A DNA stretch of 64,000 nt from an uncultured Collinsella sp. (GTDB lineage: Bacteria; Actinomycetota; Coriobacteriia; Coriobacteriales; Coriobacteriaceae), in contig UQUG01000004.1 in assembly GCA_900544205.1 (NCBI GenBank), forward strand, positions 14,253 to 78,252, in the 5' to 3' direction. The translations under genes were made by a program, and so were the position numbers. Numbering within the stretch: the stretch's first letter is position 1; each line of letters begins with the position of its first letter. Shown piece after piece: positions 50,207-62,687 of the stretch. The notes beneath the pieces were generated by a model. The model searched no databases, was not told where the DNA came from, and worked only from the letters and a program-made list of their open reading frames with translations.

Positions 50207-51661
50207 TTAACTCAAGTCCTCGCCATTTGATGCAATGACCTTTTGGTACCAGCAGAAGCTGTCCTTTCGGTAGCGATCGAACGTGCCTTTGCCCGTATCA
50301 TCGGCATCAACATAAACAAAGCCATAGCGCTTCTTCATCTGCCCCGTCGAGGCCGACACCAAATCGATACAGCCCCACGGCGTGTATCCCATCAGGTCAA
50401 CACCGTCCTCGACAATTGCATCGCGCAGCGCAAGAATATGCCTTCGCAGGTAATCAATATGATACGCATCGTGGACTTTGCCGTCTTCCAGCGCATCGAG
50501 TCCGCCCACACCGTTCTCGGCGATAAAGAGCGGAAGATGGTAACGATCGTGGTAGCCGGCAAGCGTCACGCGCAAACCCAGCGCATCGATCTGCCACTTC
50601 CAGGCAGTCTCTTTATCCTTGAGGTACGGATTGCGCAACGTCGGGAACACGTTGCCCTCCGCCTTCTCGGCGATCACCTGATCATCGGCGCACACCAAGC
50701 GCGAGCAATAGTACGAGAACGAGATGAAGTCGACCGTATGCTCTGCCAGATACTCCGTATCGCCCGGCTCAAAGGGCACGTGAACACCCTCTTTCTCGAG
50801 TGCACGCAGCTTCCAAGCAGGATAGGCGCCCGCAGCCATCACGTCTGTGTAGAAGTAGCGGCCGCGGTCCTCCTCATACGCAAGCCATACGTCCTCGGGC
50901 GCACAACGGTACGGATAGGTCGCACCGGCAGCGACCATGCAACCCACCTTGTTTGCGGGATCGATCTTGTGCAGAATCTCGACAGCGCGAGCGCTCGCCA
51001 TAAACATATGGTGCGAGAACGCCGCGGTCACGGCTGCACGGTCACGCTCATCCTCGAGCGTGACACCCGCGTTGAGATAGGACAGCGCCACGCTGTTGAT
51101 CTCGTTGAACGTAAGCCAATAACGCACGAGGCCCTGGTACGCGCGTCCGACGGTCTCGACGTAGTGCGCATACCGCTCGATCATCTCTCGGCTTTGCCAG
51201 CCACCATAGCGCTCGACCAGAGCCAACGGATAGTCGTAGTGCGACAGCGTCACAAGCGGCTCGATTCCATGCTCGCGCAGCGCCTCGAATACCTGACGGT
51301 AAAACTCCAAGCCCTCGCCGTTGGGCTCGGTCTCCATCCCTGTGGGAAAAATACGGCTCCAGCAAATTGAAAGACGCAGGCACTTAAAGCCCATCTCGGC
51401 AAAGAGCTCGACATCCTCGTGCCAATGATGGAAGAAGTCGTTGCCCCAGCGGCATGGATACAGCCTGTCCGGATCGTCCACGGGCTTTTGCCTGCCAAAC
51501 ATTACATCCCAGCGGTCGGAACCCTGTGGGATCAGGTCGGAGTGCGACATGCCGCGGCCGCCCTCGTTCCAGCCCCCTTCGGCCTGGTTGGCGGCGAGGG
51601 CACCACCCCACAAAAAGCCCTCGGGCATACCGGCGGCAGACGTTCTGTCAAAGTAACTCAT
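50207..51661 (-). CDS. 6-phospho-beta-glucosidase (GH1)
   Basis: The 484 residues are GH1: FLWGGALAANQAEG near the start, acid/base Glu187 in TFNEIN, nucleophile Glu382 in FIAENGVGG, and SASTGQMKKRYGF near 435-447, where the Ser, Lys and Tyr that bind the 6-phosphate occur. It hydrolyses 6-phospho-beta-glucosides brought in by the PTS encoded just upstream. ATG 51661 lies one base after the IIC stop; the ATG at 51673 would overlap IIC by 11 bases and is a possible alternative. Last gene of the operon. Confidence 0.95.
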   Translation of the reverse strand: MSYFDRTSAAGMPEGFLWGGALAANQAEGGWNEGGRGMSHSDLIPQGSDRWDVMFGRQKPVDDPDRLYPCRWGNDFFHHWHEDVELFAEMGFKCLRLSICWSRIFPTGMETEPNGEGLEFYRQVFEALREHGIEPLVTLSHYDYPLALVERYGGWQSREMIERYAHYVETVGRAYQGLVRYWLTFNEINSVALSYLNAGVTLEDERDRAAVTAAFSHHMFMASARAVEILHKIDPANKVGCMVAAGATYPYRCAPEDVWLAYEEDRGRYFYTDVMAAGAYPAWKLRALEKEGVHVPFEPGDTEYLAEHTVDFISFSYYCSRLVCADDQVIAEKAEGNVFPTLRNPYLKDKETAWKWQIDALGLRVTLAGYHDRYHLPLFIAENGVGGLDALEDGKVHDAYHIDYLRRHILALRDAIVEDGVDLMGYTPWGCIDLVSASTGQMKKRYGFVYVDADDTGKGTFDRYRKDSFCWYQKVIASNGEDLS

Positions 51662-51662
51662 G

Positions 51663-53012
51663 CTACTCAGCATCCTCGGCAGAAGCTGCCGCGGCGTTCT
51701 CCTGCTCCTGAGCCAGGAGCTGGTTATCGTACACCTTAAAGAACGGGTACCAGACCACAGCCATGACCACGATCAAAACGATCGTAAACACCCAGATGCG
51801 CGGGTCGAGGCACTGGACAAAGCCCTGAACGAAGATGGGGAACGTGCCGCTCACCAAGATGTAGAAGTTAGAGACAAGACCCAGTGAGACCGCACCCCAA
51901 TACAGCAGGGCCGAGATCATGCCGCCTAGCACAAACGGAATCATGAGGATCGGGTTGAAGATGATGGGCGCGCCGAAGATCGCGGGCTCGGAGATACGGA
52001 AGAAGCTCGGCACGATCGATGCCCTGCCAAATGCCTTGAGCTGCTGCGACTTTGCCCTAAACGCGCAGAGCGCCACAAAAGAGAACGTATTACCCGTGCC
52101 GCCGATGAGGTTGATGGCCAACGACATGAGCGCCGGGTGGAACTCAAGCGGCTGCCCGGCAGCATAGAGCGAGGCGTTGGCGGCAAAGGCGGCAAGCGTG
52201 ACCGGGGCGGTGATGGGCATTACGATCATGTTGCCGTGGACGCCAAAGCACCAAAACAGCAGCGTCATGAAGCAGATAAGCAGTGCGCCGGGCACAGAGT
52301 CAACTGCGACGGAAAGCGGGGCAGCGAGCAGCTTCTCGATAACCGAGGGGATGGACAGCGCGGGATCGATCATCTGGATCAGCAGGTTGCCGCCAAAGAA
52401 GATGAGGATGTTGGCGAGCATAGGTACGATGGCGCCAAAGGTTTCGGACAAAAACGGCGGCACGCCATCGGGCATCTTGATGGTGATGCCCTTGGTCTGG
52501 CAGAAGCGCGTGACCTCGACGGAGACCAAGGCAACGATGATGGCGGTAAACAGGCCCTGCGCACCCAGATAGGTGCAGGGGACCGCCTGGAGCACGGACT
52601 CGTCAGCAAGCTGGTAGTAGGACGACGGCGCCGCGGCGATCAGGAACATCACCAGCGAGGTCATACCGGCGTTAAGCTTGGGCATCTTGTAGGTGCCCGC
52701 CAGGTTATAGGCGATTGCGAACGTCACGATCACCGACAGTATGCCCATCGTCATGTTGAAGGGAATGAGCAGCGTGAGCTTATTGGCCGTGGCAAAATCG
52801 AGCCAAGGGCCAAAGACGGACCAGAACCCGCCCTGCGCCACCAGGTCGGCCGTGACCGGCGGGTTGGCGAGGATCATAAAGACGGCAGATACCAAGATGA
52901 AGCTGATCGCGCTCATAAAGCCCTTTTGCATGGAGGCAAAGTGGCGCTCGGTGCCGCAGAAATTGGCGATAGGGGTCAGTTTTTCCTGAAGCAGGGTCAT
53001 GAACTTCTCCAT
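51663..53012 (-). CDS. PTS lactose/cellobiose-family IIC component
   Basis: The 449 residues are largely membrane-spanning (about ten segments). The N-terminus (LLQEKLTPIANFCG) and the SEPAIFGAPIIFNP motif (about 352-365) are typical of the Lac family IIC. It binds and transports the beta-glucoside, receiving phosphate from IIB. The acidic Ala/Glu tail is variable. AGGAGG precedes ATG 53012. Spacing: nine bases after IIB and one before the GH1 gene. Confidence 0.93.
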   Translation of the reverse strand: MEKFMTLLQEKLTPIANFCGTERHFASMQKGFMSAISFILVSAVFMILANPPVTADLVAQGGFWSVFGPWLDFATANKLTLLIPFNMTMGILSVIVTFAIAYNLAGTYKMPKLNAGMTSLVMFLIAAAPSSYYQLADESVLQAVPCTYLGAQGLFTAIIVALVSVEVTRFCQTKGITIKMPDGVPPFLSETFGAIVPMLANILIFFGGNLLIQMIDPALSIPSVIEKLLAAPLSVAVDSVPGALLICFMTLLFWCFGVHGNMIVMPITAPVTLAAFAANASLYAAGQPLEFHPALMSLAINLIGGTGNTFSFVALCAFRAKSQQLKAFGRASIVPSFFRISEPAIFGAPIIFNPILMIPFVLGGMISALLYWGAVSLGLVSNFYILVSGTFPIFVQGFVQCLDPRIWVFTIVLIVVMAVVWYPFFKVYDNQLLAQEQENAAAASAEDAE

Positions 53013-53021
53013 GGTTGCCTC

Positions 53022-53315
53022 CTAACCCAACAGCGACTGGGCGAGTGCCAGCACGTTGGCGGCGTTGCCCATGCCGTAGTCCTGTGCGGGGATGACCGCG
53101 GTCGGCTTACCGCTCCCCTGCTTGACGGTGTTGAGCTGGTAGGACACCTGCGGCCCCAAGAGCAGCACGTCATAATTGGCGCACGCCTCCTGATACTCGC
53201 CGATACCCACCGCATCGATATCGAGCTCGATGCCGTTTTGCTCCGCATATTTCTCGAGTTTCTTCATCAGAATGCTTGTAGACAGACCAGCTGCGCAAAC
53301 AAGAAGGATCTTCAT
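53022..53315 (-). CDS. PTS lactose/cellobiose-family IIB component
   Basis: The 97 residues have the phosphorylation site Cys7 in LLVCAAGLSTS and the GPQVSY stretch of IIB. Length is usual for the family. It carries phosphate from IIA to the sugar in IIC. ATG 53315 has AAGGG eight bases before it; an upstream in-frame start lacks one. Confidence 0.95.
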   Translation of the reverse strand: MKILLVCAAGLSTSILMKKLEKYAEQNGIELDIDAVGIGEYQEACANYDVLLLGPQVSYQLNTVKQGSGKPTAVIPAQDYGMGNAANVLALAQSLLG

Positions 53316-53361
53316 AAGGGATTCCCTTCGCATTGATTGGTTGGATAGTCACCGCACGCCG

Positions 53362-53688
53362 CTAGGCGTTCTTGGTTGCAGTGCGCTCATACAGGCAGAT
53401 CAGCTCCTGCACGAGCTCCTGAGCAAGCATGGAGCACATGAGGTGGTCCTGAGCATGGACCAGCAACACATCCACCGACAGATGCTCGCCCGCTGCCTCA
53501 GTCGAAAGCAGCTGCGTTTGGATGTGGTGAGCCTTGATTCCCGCATCCTTTGACTGCTTCATGAGTTTGGCGGCGGCGTCAAAATCCCCCGCCTTTGCCT
53601 TTTCAAGGGCTTCGAAGGCAAGGCTGCGTGCCTCTCCCGCTGCAGCGACCAGCTGAAACGAAACCATCTCGGTTCCCTGATCGTCCAT
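53362..53688 (-). CDS. PTS lactose/cellobiose-family IIA component
   Basis: The 108 residues form the trimeric helical IIA; His78 in LLVHAQDHLM is the phospho-site and the family position. It is the first PTS gene after the BglG-type regulator, with GAGAGGAG before ATG 53688. A near-palindrome TTGAATATTCGAA (53723-53735) in the 119-bp spacer may be a promoter or operator element. Confidence 0.95.
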   Translation of the reverse strand: MDDQGTEMVSFQLVAAAGEARSLAFEALEKAKAGDFDAAAKLMKQSKDAGIKAHHIQTQLLSTEAAGEHLSVDVLLVHAQDHLMCSMLAQELVQELICLYERTATKNA

Positions 53689-53807
53689 AACGGTCTCCTC
53701 TCCCGTGATGTTTGGTTTGTACTTGAATATTCGAAACGCCTATCTCCCGCCCGCAATCCTCGAGGTTTATTGCAGGTAGACTGACAGGGTCATCGACAAA
53801 AGAAGTC

Positions 53808-55703
53808 TTAAGCCGTATGCGCTTGCACAAGCGCCATCAGCTCATGCCAGGACCGGCGCTCGCGTAGGCGCTCGACCCCCTGGCGGTCCATAAAGATCTC
53901 GGCGAGCAGTGAGCTCAAGATCCGCGCCTCATCGCCGCCCGACCGGGCAAACGACACCATAAAGACGATATCGACCTCATGGCCGTATTCGTCCCAAAGA
54001 ATGGGATGTTCGAGCAGGCCCACGGTAACAAAGGCCTCGGCGCTCAAGGGATGCATCCCATGGGGCATGGCTACCCCATTGCCAAACGAGGTGGCGCTCG
54101 CGCTCTCGCGCTCGGCGACCTCTTGGGCAAACTGGGCATCGACACGGCCGCTCTCGACGGCGCGCTCGGAGAGATATCGGAGAACGGCCTGCTTCGACGA
54201 CGCCTCAACGCGGTTGAAGAACAGGGCACGGCTAAAGAAAGAGCTCACGGAGTCCGATTGCGCAGTGTCGTCGCTCAGCACCTTGCGGATAGCGTTGACA
54301 TCGCTCGTCTCCAAGAAGAAATCGGCCTCGCGGACGGGCACGGGCAACTTGACGTTGAGCGGCACCGTTGTGAACACGTAGTCGATATGCGAAAAATCGA
54401 ACGTTCCCACGCGGGCGACATCGCATGTCTCAATCGAATCGATATACATGCCAAACTGCTTGCGGTACTGGTGCTCGAGCATACGGGCGCTTCCCGCTCC
54501 CGAGGCGCACACGATCAGGATGCGTTTGCGACGCGGCTGGTCGGCTTGCTGCTCGAGGGCCAGGGCAAATGCCATGGCTATGTAGCCGAGCTCTTCATCA
54601 GAGGGCTGGCTGCCAAAATGACGCTCGAGTACCTGCGAGGTGCCAGCTGCCATCGAATAGGCCAACGGAAACCTCGTCTTGATATCGGGCAGCATGGGGT
54701 TATCCATATGCATGTGATATTCAAGGCGATAGCCCAGAGGGCCGATATGCCGAGCAAGGTTCATGCGAAGTTCAAGATCGCCGCTAAAGTCAAACCTAAA
54801 CTCATCGTTGACCGCACGTACCATCTCGGAAGCAATCTCCCACATCTCGTCCGAGATAACGGCAGAGCCCTTCTCGGGCACGCCCGTGCCCCTGCCGAGC
54901 AAATGGATTGCGATAAAGGCAACCTCTTCTCGGGGCATGCTCACGCCCAGGGCATCCTTGATGTTTGCGGCAATCTGGAAAGCCGCGGCGTATTCGCGCG
55001 TTCCCTCCAGTTTTTGAACGTCCGATTCTGCAGCTGGGACATAGCAGCCCTGCTCGATGCGGCCAAGAGCAATGTAAAGATGCATGATGAGATTGCGGGA
55101 TGCCAGCGAGCTCACCGTGACGGGCGAGGCCGTCAGGGCATCGTCCACACATGCGGCGATGGCCCGCAGGCGCTCGGCGAGCTTTGCATCGTCGGTGTCG
55201 GGCAACACGGGCCTCACCAGCGAGGCCAGGCACAGGCGCCGTTGCGACTCCCCGCCCGCAACGCGGATTCCGTAGCGTGGGCGCTTTTCGAGCGTTAAGT
55301 CAAATTGGGCGAGTTTCTGCTCTACCAGACGCATGTCATTGGACAGAGTTCGCGCCGAAACGTAGAGTAAATCCGCATACTCCTCAATCGTCACCCACTG
55401 GGACCGCATGAGGAGGTCGTTAAGAAGGAAGGACACACGGCCGTCGCGCGTATCAGGAATGCCCGGATGGGCCTGAGCCGCACCGTCTAGCAAGCGAGCA
55501 AGCTCATCTGCACGTGCAACATCGATACGATACTGCCCCTTGCTGCCAACGATGCGTGCAACCCCTGCAAGGTTGTCGTTTGCGCGATGGATATAGTTTC
55601 TCACGGCGCGCTCGCTTACCTCGAGACGCTTGGCAAGTACCGCGACAGCGACAGGCTGAGCGTCCTCGATCATATTTACAAGCTGCTTGACGCGAGCATC
55701 CAT
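53808..55703 (-). CDS. BglG/LicR-type PTS-controlled transcriptional regulator
   Basis: The 631 residues have the activator layout: N-terminal HTH domains (about 1-60 and 90-150), two PRD domains (about 180-290 and 300-410), a IIB-like domain (about 415-500; VCASGAGSARML) and a IIA-like domain (about 495-625; GVAMPHGMH with the His). Phosphorylation of the PRD, IIB and IIA sites by HPr and IIA/IIB sets activity by sugar supply. It is a DNA-binding LicR/MtlR-type activator rather than an RNA antiterminator. It lies upstream of the PTS genes. GGAAAGGAGGAGG precedes ATG 55703. Confidence 0.9.
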   Translation of the reverse strand: MDARVKQLVNMIEDAQPVAVAVLAKRLEVSERAVRNYIHRANDNLAGVARIVGSKGQYRIDVARADELARLLDGAAQAHPGIPDTRDGRVSFLLNDLLMRSQWVTIEEYADLLYVSARTLSNDMRLVEQKLAQFDLTLEKRPRYGIRVAGGESQRRLCLASLVRPVLPDTDDAKLAERLRAIAACVDDALTASPVTVSSLASRNLIMHLYIALGRIEQGCYVPAAESDVQKLEGTREYAAAFQIAANIKDALGVSMPREEVAFIAIHLLGRGTGVPEKGSAVISDEMWEIASEMVRAVNDEFRFDFSGDLELRMNLARHIGPLGYRLEYHMHMDNPMLPDIKTRFPLAYSMAAGTSQVLERHFGSQPSDEELGYIAMAFALALEQQADQPRRKRILIVCASGAGSARMLEHQYRKQFGMYIDSIETCDVARVGTFDFSHIDYVFTTVPLNVKLPVPVREADFFLETSDVNAIRKVLSDDTAQSDSVSSFFSRALFFNRVEASSKQAVLRYLSERAVESGRVDAQFAQEVAERESASATSFGNGVAMPHGMHPLSAEAFVTVGLLEHPILWDEYGHEVDIVFMVSFARSGGDEARILSSLLAEIFMDRQGVERLRERRSWHELMALVQAHTA

Positions 55704-55869
55704 GTCCTCCTCCTTTCCCTGCGTCTAGTCTAACGCGGTAAAGAATGACACTCCACGTCGCGCTCGTTCCGCCAACTCGGAACAGGTTGCGGGGAGTCCA
55801 GCCGAACTTATAGGGAGCACGGAGAAAGGACCCGAAAGCCATGTGCCGGTGTGAGATGCGCTTTCCGCA

Positions 55870-55948
55870 GTCATTGGGGACAGACTTAAATGAGTAGTCG
55901 TTGTGGACGTTCTTGTTTGACTAGTCGTTTAAGAACGTCCCCAATGAC
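55870..55948. repeat. Palindromic repeat related to 49765
   Basis: GTCATTGGGGAC (55870-55881) and its complement (55937-55948) flank the inner stem GGACGTTCTT/AAGAACGTCC (55905-55914, 55931-55940). The left part repeats the unit at 49765-49795 with one mismatch. It lies in the 55704-56058 gap, which has no gene. Confidence 0.7.
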
Positions 55949-55960
55949 TAGGTGAATAGC

Positions 55961-55993
55961 AAAAGCCCCGCAGTCGGAGCGGACTGCGGAGCT
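55961..55993 (-). terminator. Terminator of carbamate kinase
   Basis: AGCTCCGCAGTCC and GACTGCGGGGCT pair imperfectly and are followed by TTTTGC on the minus strand. A second hairpin (GTGGGCGC/GCGCCCAC, 56016-56038) lies nearer the stop codon. Confidence 0.8.
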
Positions 55994-56058
55994 CATGAAG
56001 AGAGGCTAGTTTGTGGGCGCTTTGCCTGGCGCCCACGAGAGAGGCAACAGAGTAGAGA

Positions 56059-57021
56059 CTACTCGTGAATGCGGGTACCGGAGAGGCCAGCCATGGTCTC
56101 GGCGGCCTTGTCCAGGGCGCCGATGATGCAGGTGCGGCCCTTGCGGGAACGCGCGAACTTGATGGCAGCGCGAACCTTGGGCTCCATGGAACCCTTGCCG
56201 AACTGACCCTCGTCGGCCAGGCGCTCGGCCTCGTCGGCGGTGATGTCCTCGAGCTCCTCCTGGTTGGGCTTGCCAAAGTTGATGGCGACATGCTCAACGG
56301 CGGTCAGCAGGAACAGGACGTCGGCGTCGCAGTCCTCGGCCAGCAGCTCGCCGCCCAGGTCCTTGTCGATGACGGCGGGAACGCCCTTGTAGCAGCCCTT
56401 GTTCTCGTAGTCGCGGACGACGGGGATGCCGCCGCCACCGCAGGCGATGACGATGAACTCGTTGTCGAGCAGGTTGAGGATGGAGTCAGCCTCGACGATC
56501 TTCTTGGGATCGGGGGAAGCGACGACGCGACGCCAGCCGCGGCCGGAATCCTCGACGAAGACCTTGGAGGGGTCCTCGGCCATGAACTCCTTGGCCTGCT
56601 CCTCGGTGTAGAAGGGGCCGATCGGCTTGGTCGGGTTCTTGAACGCGGGATCGTCCGGGTCGCACTCGATCTGGGTGACGACGGTTGCGGCGTGCCAGCG
56701 CTTATAGCGCTTGTGCATCTCGCGGCCAATGCCCTGCTGCAGGTGATAGCCGATGTAGCCCTGGGACATGGCACCGCACTCGGGCAGCGGCATCTCGGGG
56801 GTGCCGATGGCGTCATGGGCAGCGGCGAAGGCGTTCTGGATCATGCCAACCTGCGGGCCGTTGCCGTGGGTGATGATGATCTCGTTGCCCTGCTCGATCA
56901 GGCCGAGGAGAGCGTGAGCGGTGTTGCTCACGGCCTCGATCTGCTCAACGGGGTTGTTGCCGAGGGCGTTGCCGCCAAGGGCGACGACGATACGATCGGG
57001 CTTGCCAAGAGGCTTAGACAT
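56059..57021 (-). CDS. arcC: Carbamate kinase
   Basis: The 320 residues match ArcC: VVALGGNAL near 12-20, THGNGPQVG near 51-59, ACGGGGIPV near 200-208, and VIDKDL near 225. The enzyme transfers phosphate from carbamoyl phosphate to ADP, giving ATP, ammonia and CO2. No arginine deiminase, ornithine carbamoyltransferase or other partner is in the window, so the carbamoyl phosphate must come from a pathway encoded elsewhere. AGAAAGGAT precedes ATG 57021. Confidence 0.95.
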   Translation of the reverse strand: MSKPLGKPDRIVVALGGNALGNNPVEQIEAVSNTAHALLGLIEQGNEIIITHGNGPQVGMIQNAFAAAHDAIGTPEMPLPECGAMSQGYIGYHLQQGIGREMHKRYKRWHAATVVTQIECDPDDPAFKNPTKPIGPFYTEEQAKEFMAEDPSKVFVEDSGRGWRRVVASPDPKKIVEADSILNLLDNEFIVIACGGGGIPVVRDYENKGCYKGVPAVIDKDLGGELLAEDCDADVLFLLTAVEHVAINFGKPNQEELEDITADEAERLADEGQFGKGSMEPKVRAAIKFARSRKGRTCIIGALDKAAETMAGLSGTRIHE

Positions 57022-57571
57022 TGCTGGAATCCTTTCTGTAAAAGGCCTACAACCCATTAATAACCCGCGCCCGTGCGATACGCGAGTTTATTAAGGTTTA
57101 TATTCTCTTTATCGCTCATTTTATTCATTTTGAAAATAGTTGAACGGTGAACGGTCGCTTTTGCCCGCTCAGCGTAAAGAAACCCAGCTCAAGCATATCT
57201 ACGTCATTTACGTGCAACTTTATTTTAATAGAGCAGAGATTAGACCAGATTATGCAAACTGTATCTTTGCTAAACATAAAACAGACAGCGCAAAATCTTA
57301 CTCGCACTATACGAGATTCTATGCACTTATTGGACGAGTATGCAGCCCTGCAATAACATGGCGTTTTTCATCCAGCATAAGGAATATAGATGAGCTCCAA
57401 AAAGACAGCCAGCCCCAAAGCACGGGGATAGAAGGCGGTAACGACCAAGTCCCCAGCCCTTTCCCAAAGTAACGCGTGGTTTCGCGGCAAAGCCGCGAAA
57501 CAGCGAAGGGGACGGAATACCCGACCAACTACGTCCTTCATCCGCCCACACAATCCGAGGACGTAGTCGTA
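57022..57571. other. AT-rich intergenic region, no credible gene
   Basis: About 550 bp between arcC and the inverted repeat after the pyruvate oxidoreductase gene. The part 57060-57360 is clearly AT-richer than the surroundings; frames of 60-110 codons there lack ribosome binding sites and recognisable motifs. It probably holds the arcC promoter and possibly foreign or decayed DNA. Confidence 0.5.
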
Positions 57572-57696
57572 GCAGGATCTGAGGGCTGACCTTCGCGGAC
57601 ACTCCGCAGGACGAAAGAACCCCCGCCGCACGTAGTGCGCAGCGGGGGTTCTTTCATGTCCGAGGACGTCCGCGAAGGTCAGCCCTCAGATCCTGC
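57572..57696. repeat. 125-nt element with perfect 29-bp inverted arms and inner terminator
   Basis: Arms GCAGGATCTGAGGGCTGACC... (57572-57600) and their exact complement (57668-57696), 29 bases, enclose a second stem GAAAGAACCCCCGC/GCGGGGGTTCTTTC (57613-57626, 57642-57655). It follows the pyruvate oxidoreductase stop codon by ten bases and probably ends that transcript. Confidence 0.85.
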
Positions 57697-57706
57697 GGTG
57701 AGAGAC

Positions 57707-61246
<3,540 letters not shown>

Positions 61247-61697
61247 ATACCCCTCTCCTCTCATATAGGTATACAGGCCCCGGCGATCGCCGGGATGTTG
61301 GCGTGATGGGATTTTCGCTGTTGCTTCCAATCATCTGGCAGGCGGACTCAGCAGCAGGTACATGGCGTGGAGAGAAGGCATGCCGAGGCGAGGAGGGCTG
61401 CACGCGCTCCACAAGCCCAGCTACCCGTCTTGCACATGACCGAGCGCCGCAAAGGCCGCATGCCGGATGCTCCCGGGCACGCCCCGGCGATGGGAAGCGC
61501 CCGCAACGAAAATCCGCATGCGGGTTTATTGTACCCCGCCGTCAAGTGTAATTTCGGCAAATATAGGCGGGCGGTAAAGGTTTACCCCGACTGACCGCCA
61601 AAGGCCAGAATGGTCCCTCCATCCCCGGACGACTGGCTCTGACGCGCCAAGGAGTGTCCCCAAGTACCGGCAGGAAAGGAACGTCCCTAACTGCCGG
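61247..61697. other. Upstream region of the pyruvate oxidoreductase gene
   Basis: A 451-bp stretch with no credible gene. It contains a short palindrome CCCGGCGATCGCCGGG (61278-61293) in the leader and a copy of the GCCGGCAGGAAAGGAACGTC repeat at about 61655-61699, next to the FHA gene end. Promoters were not located with certainty. Confidence 0.5.
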
Positions 61698-62195
61698 CTA
61701 GAGGGCGCCGAGCAGGATGGCGTAGGTGGTGGATTCGCCGAGTTTGAGCTCGTCGCCGGGGTTGAGCTGGGCGGAGCGGCCGGGCTCTACTTGAATACAC
61801 ACACTCGTGGCCCCGTTTACCACCACGGTGCCGTTAGTGGACGACAGGTCCTCGACAAACCATGCGCCAGACTCGTCGCACCAGATATGGGCATGGCGGG
61901 CCGAGACGTCGTCGGTGATGCCGCCCTCCCCCGTTGCCAGCGCGCCGATCTCAACGCCTTCCTCACTCGGCTGAATCCAGCGCGGGACGCTCACCACGTA
62001 GCCGTTTTGCACGCACAGCAGTCCCAGCGGATGCGCCGGCGCGACCTCGTGCTCGCCCGCGACCGAAAATGTGCTCAGCGAGCGCGGCGTCGACGTGTCG
62101 CCGCCACGGGTCACATGAGCGCGGCGGCTCGCCCGACTTGGAACTAAGGCGGGCGTGAGAGCAAACGGCATAGGGAACGAATCTTGCGGATGCAC
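61698..62195 (-). CDS. FHA-domain protein
   Basis: The 165 residues have a C-terminal forkhead-associated domain (about 75-160): VSARHAHIWCDE then FVEDLSSTNGTVVVNG, the phosphothreonine-binding loops with R, H, S, N, G residues. The N-terminal 60 residues show no domain. FHA proteins bind threonine-phosphorylated partners, often of Ser/Thr kinases, none of which is here. Start is uncertain: GTG 62195 has GAGGA abutting, ATG 62171 has no clear site. A shortened gene is possible as the DNA upstream changes character. Confidence 0.75.
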   Translation of the reverse strand: MHPQDSFPMPFALTPALVPSRASRRAHVTRGGDTSTPRSLSTFSVAGEHEVAPAHPLGLLCVQNGYVVSVPRWIQPSEEGVEIGALATGEGGITDDVSARHAHIWCDESGAWFVEDLSSTNGTVVVNGATSVCIQVEPGRSAQLNPGDELKLGESTTYAILLGAL

Positions 62196-62687
62196 TCCTC
62201 GACGTCAGGCAGGTAAGCCCCACGAAGTCACCGGGGAGGCCCAAGCGGCCCGGCACCACTTCCAGATTCTGACCAGGGCGAGTCGTTCGCCGGTGGCTGA
62301 AGGCTCGCTCCCACCCAAAAGGGGAGATTCGCGTTGTTCCCCAATCGCTCTCGCATCTTTCATTTTGCTCGAGGTGGGCTATAAAAACTTTCCTGGTGAA
62401 AGGCGGCGATTGGTTTCCTTTCTTTCTAGAGGAGCGCGCCTGTAATCTGTTTTCATCCTAAATCAAGTTAAGATCGGACCTTCCAGAGGCAAGTCGACTC
62501 AAACTGCGAGGCTCCATGTTGGAATAAAGAGCGCTGTCGAAGTGCCAACAACACAAAGCTTGCCAGTCTCAAATAGAACCTTTTGGGAGTCCGATTGGGC
62601 CGCACACCGAATCCCCGCTGGTGGTTTTTTATAGCTGCGCAACAATAAACAAGGTTAGTGCCAGTCCAGCATGAAATTGAGGAACGT
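62196..62687. other. Gene-poor transition into AT-richer DNA
   Basis: About 490 bp with no credible gene. From about 62340 the base composition becomes clearly AT-richer than the core genome and stays so through the radical SAM gene, suggesting a transferred segment. No Cys-rich precursor peptide gene was found just upstream of the radical SAM gene. Confidence 0.5.

Noticed and set aside
53689..53807. Possible antiterminator RNA site before the PTS genes
   Set aside because: No pair of overlapping stem-loops was visible; the upstream regulator has a DNA-binding rather than RNA-binding N-terminus.
57140..57472. 110-codon frame in the AT-rich gap
   Set aside because: No ribosome binding site, no domain, and its end runs into GC-rich DNA of different character.
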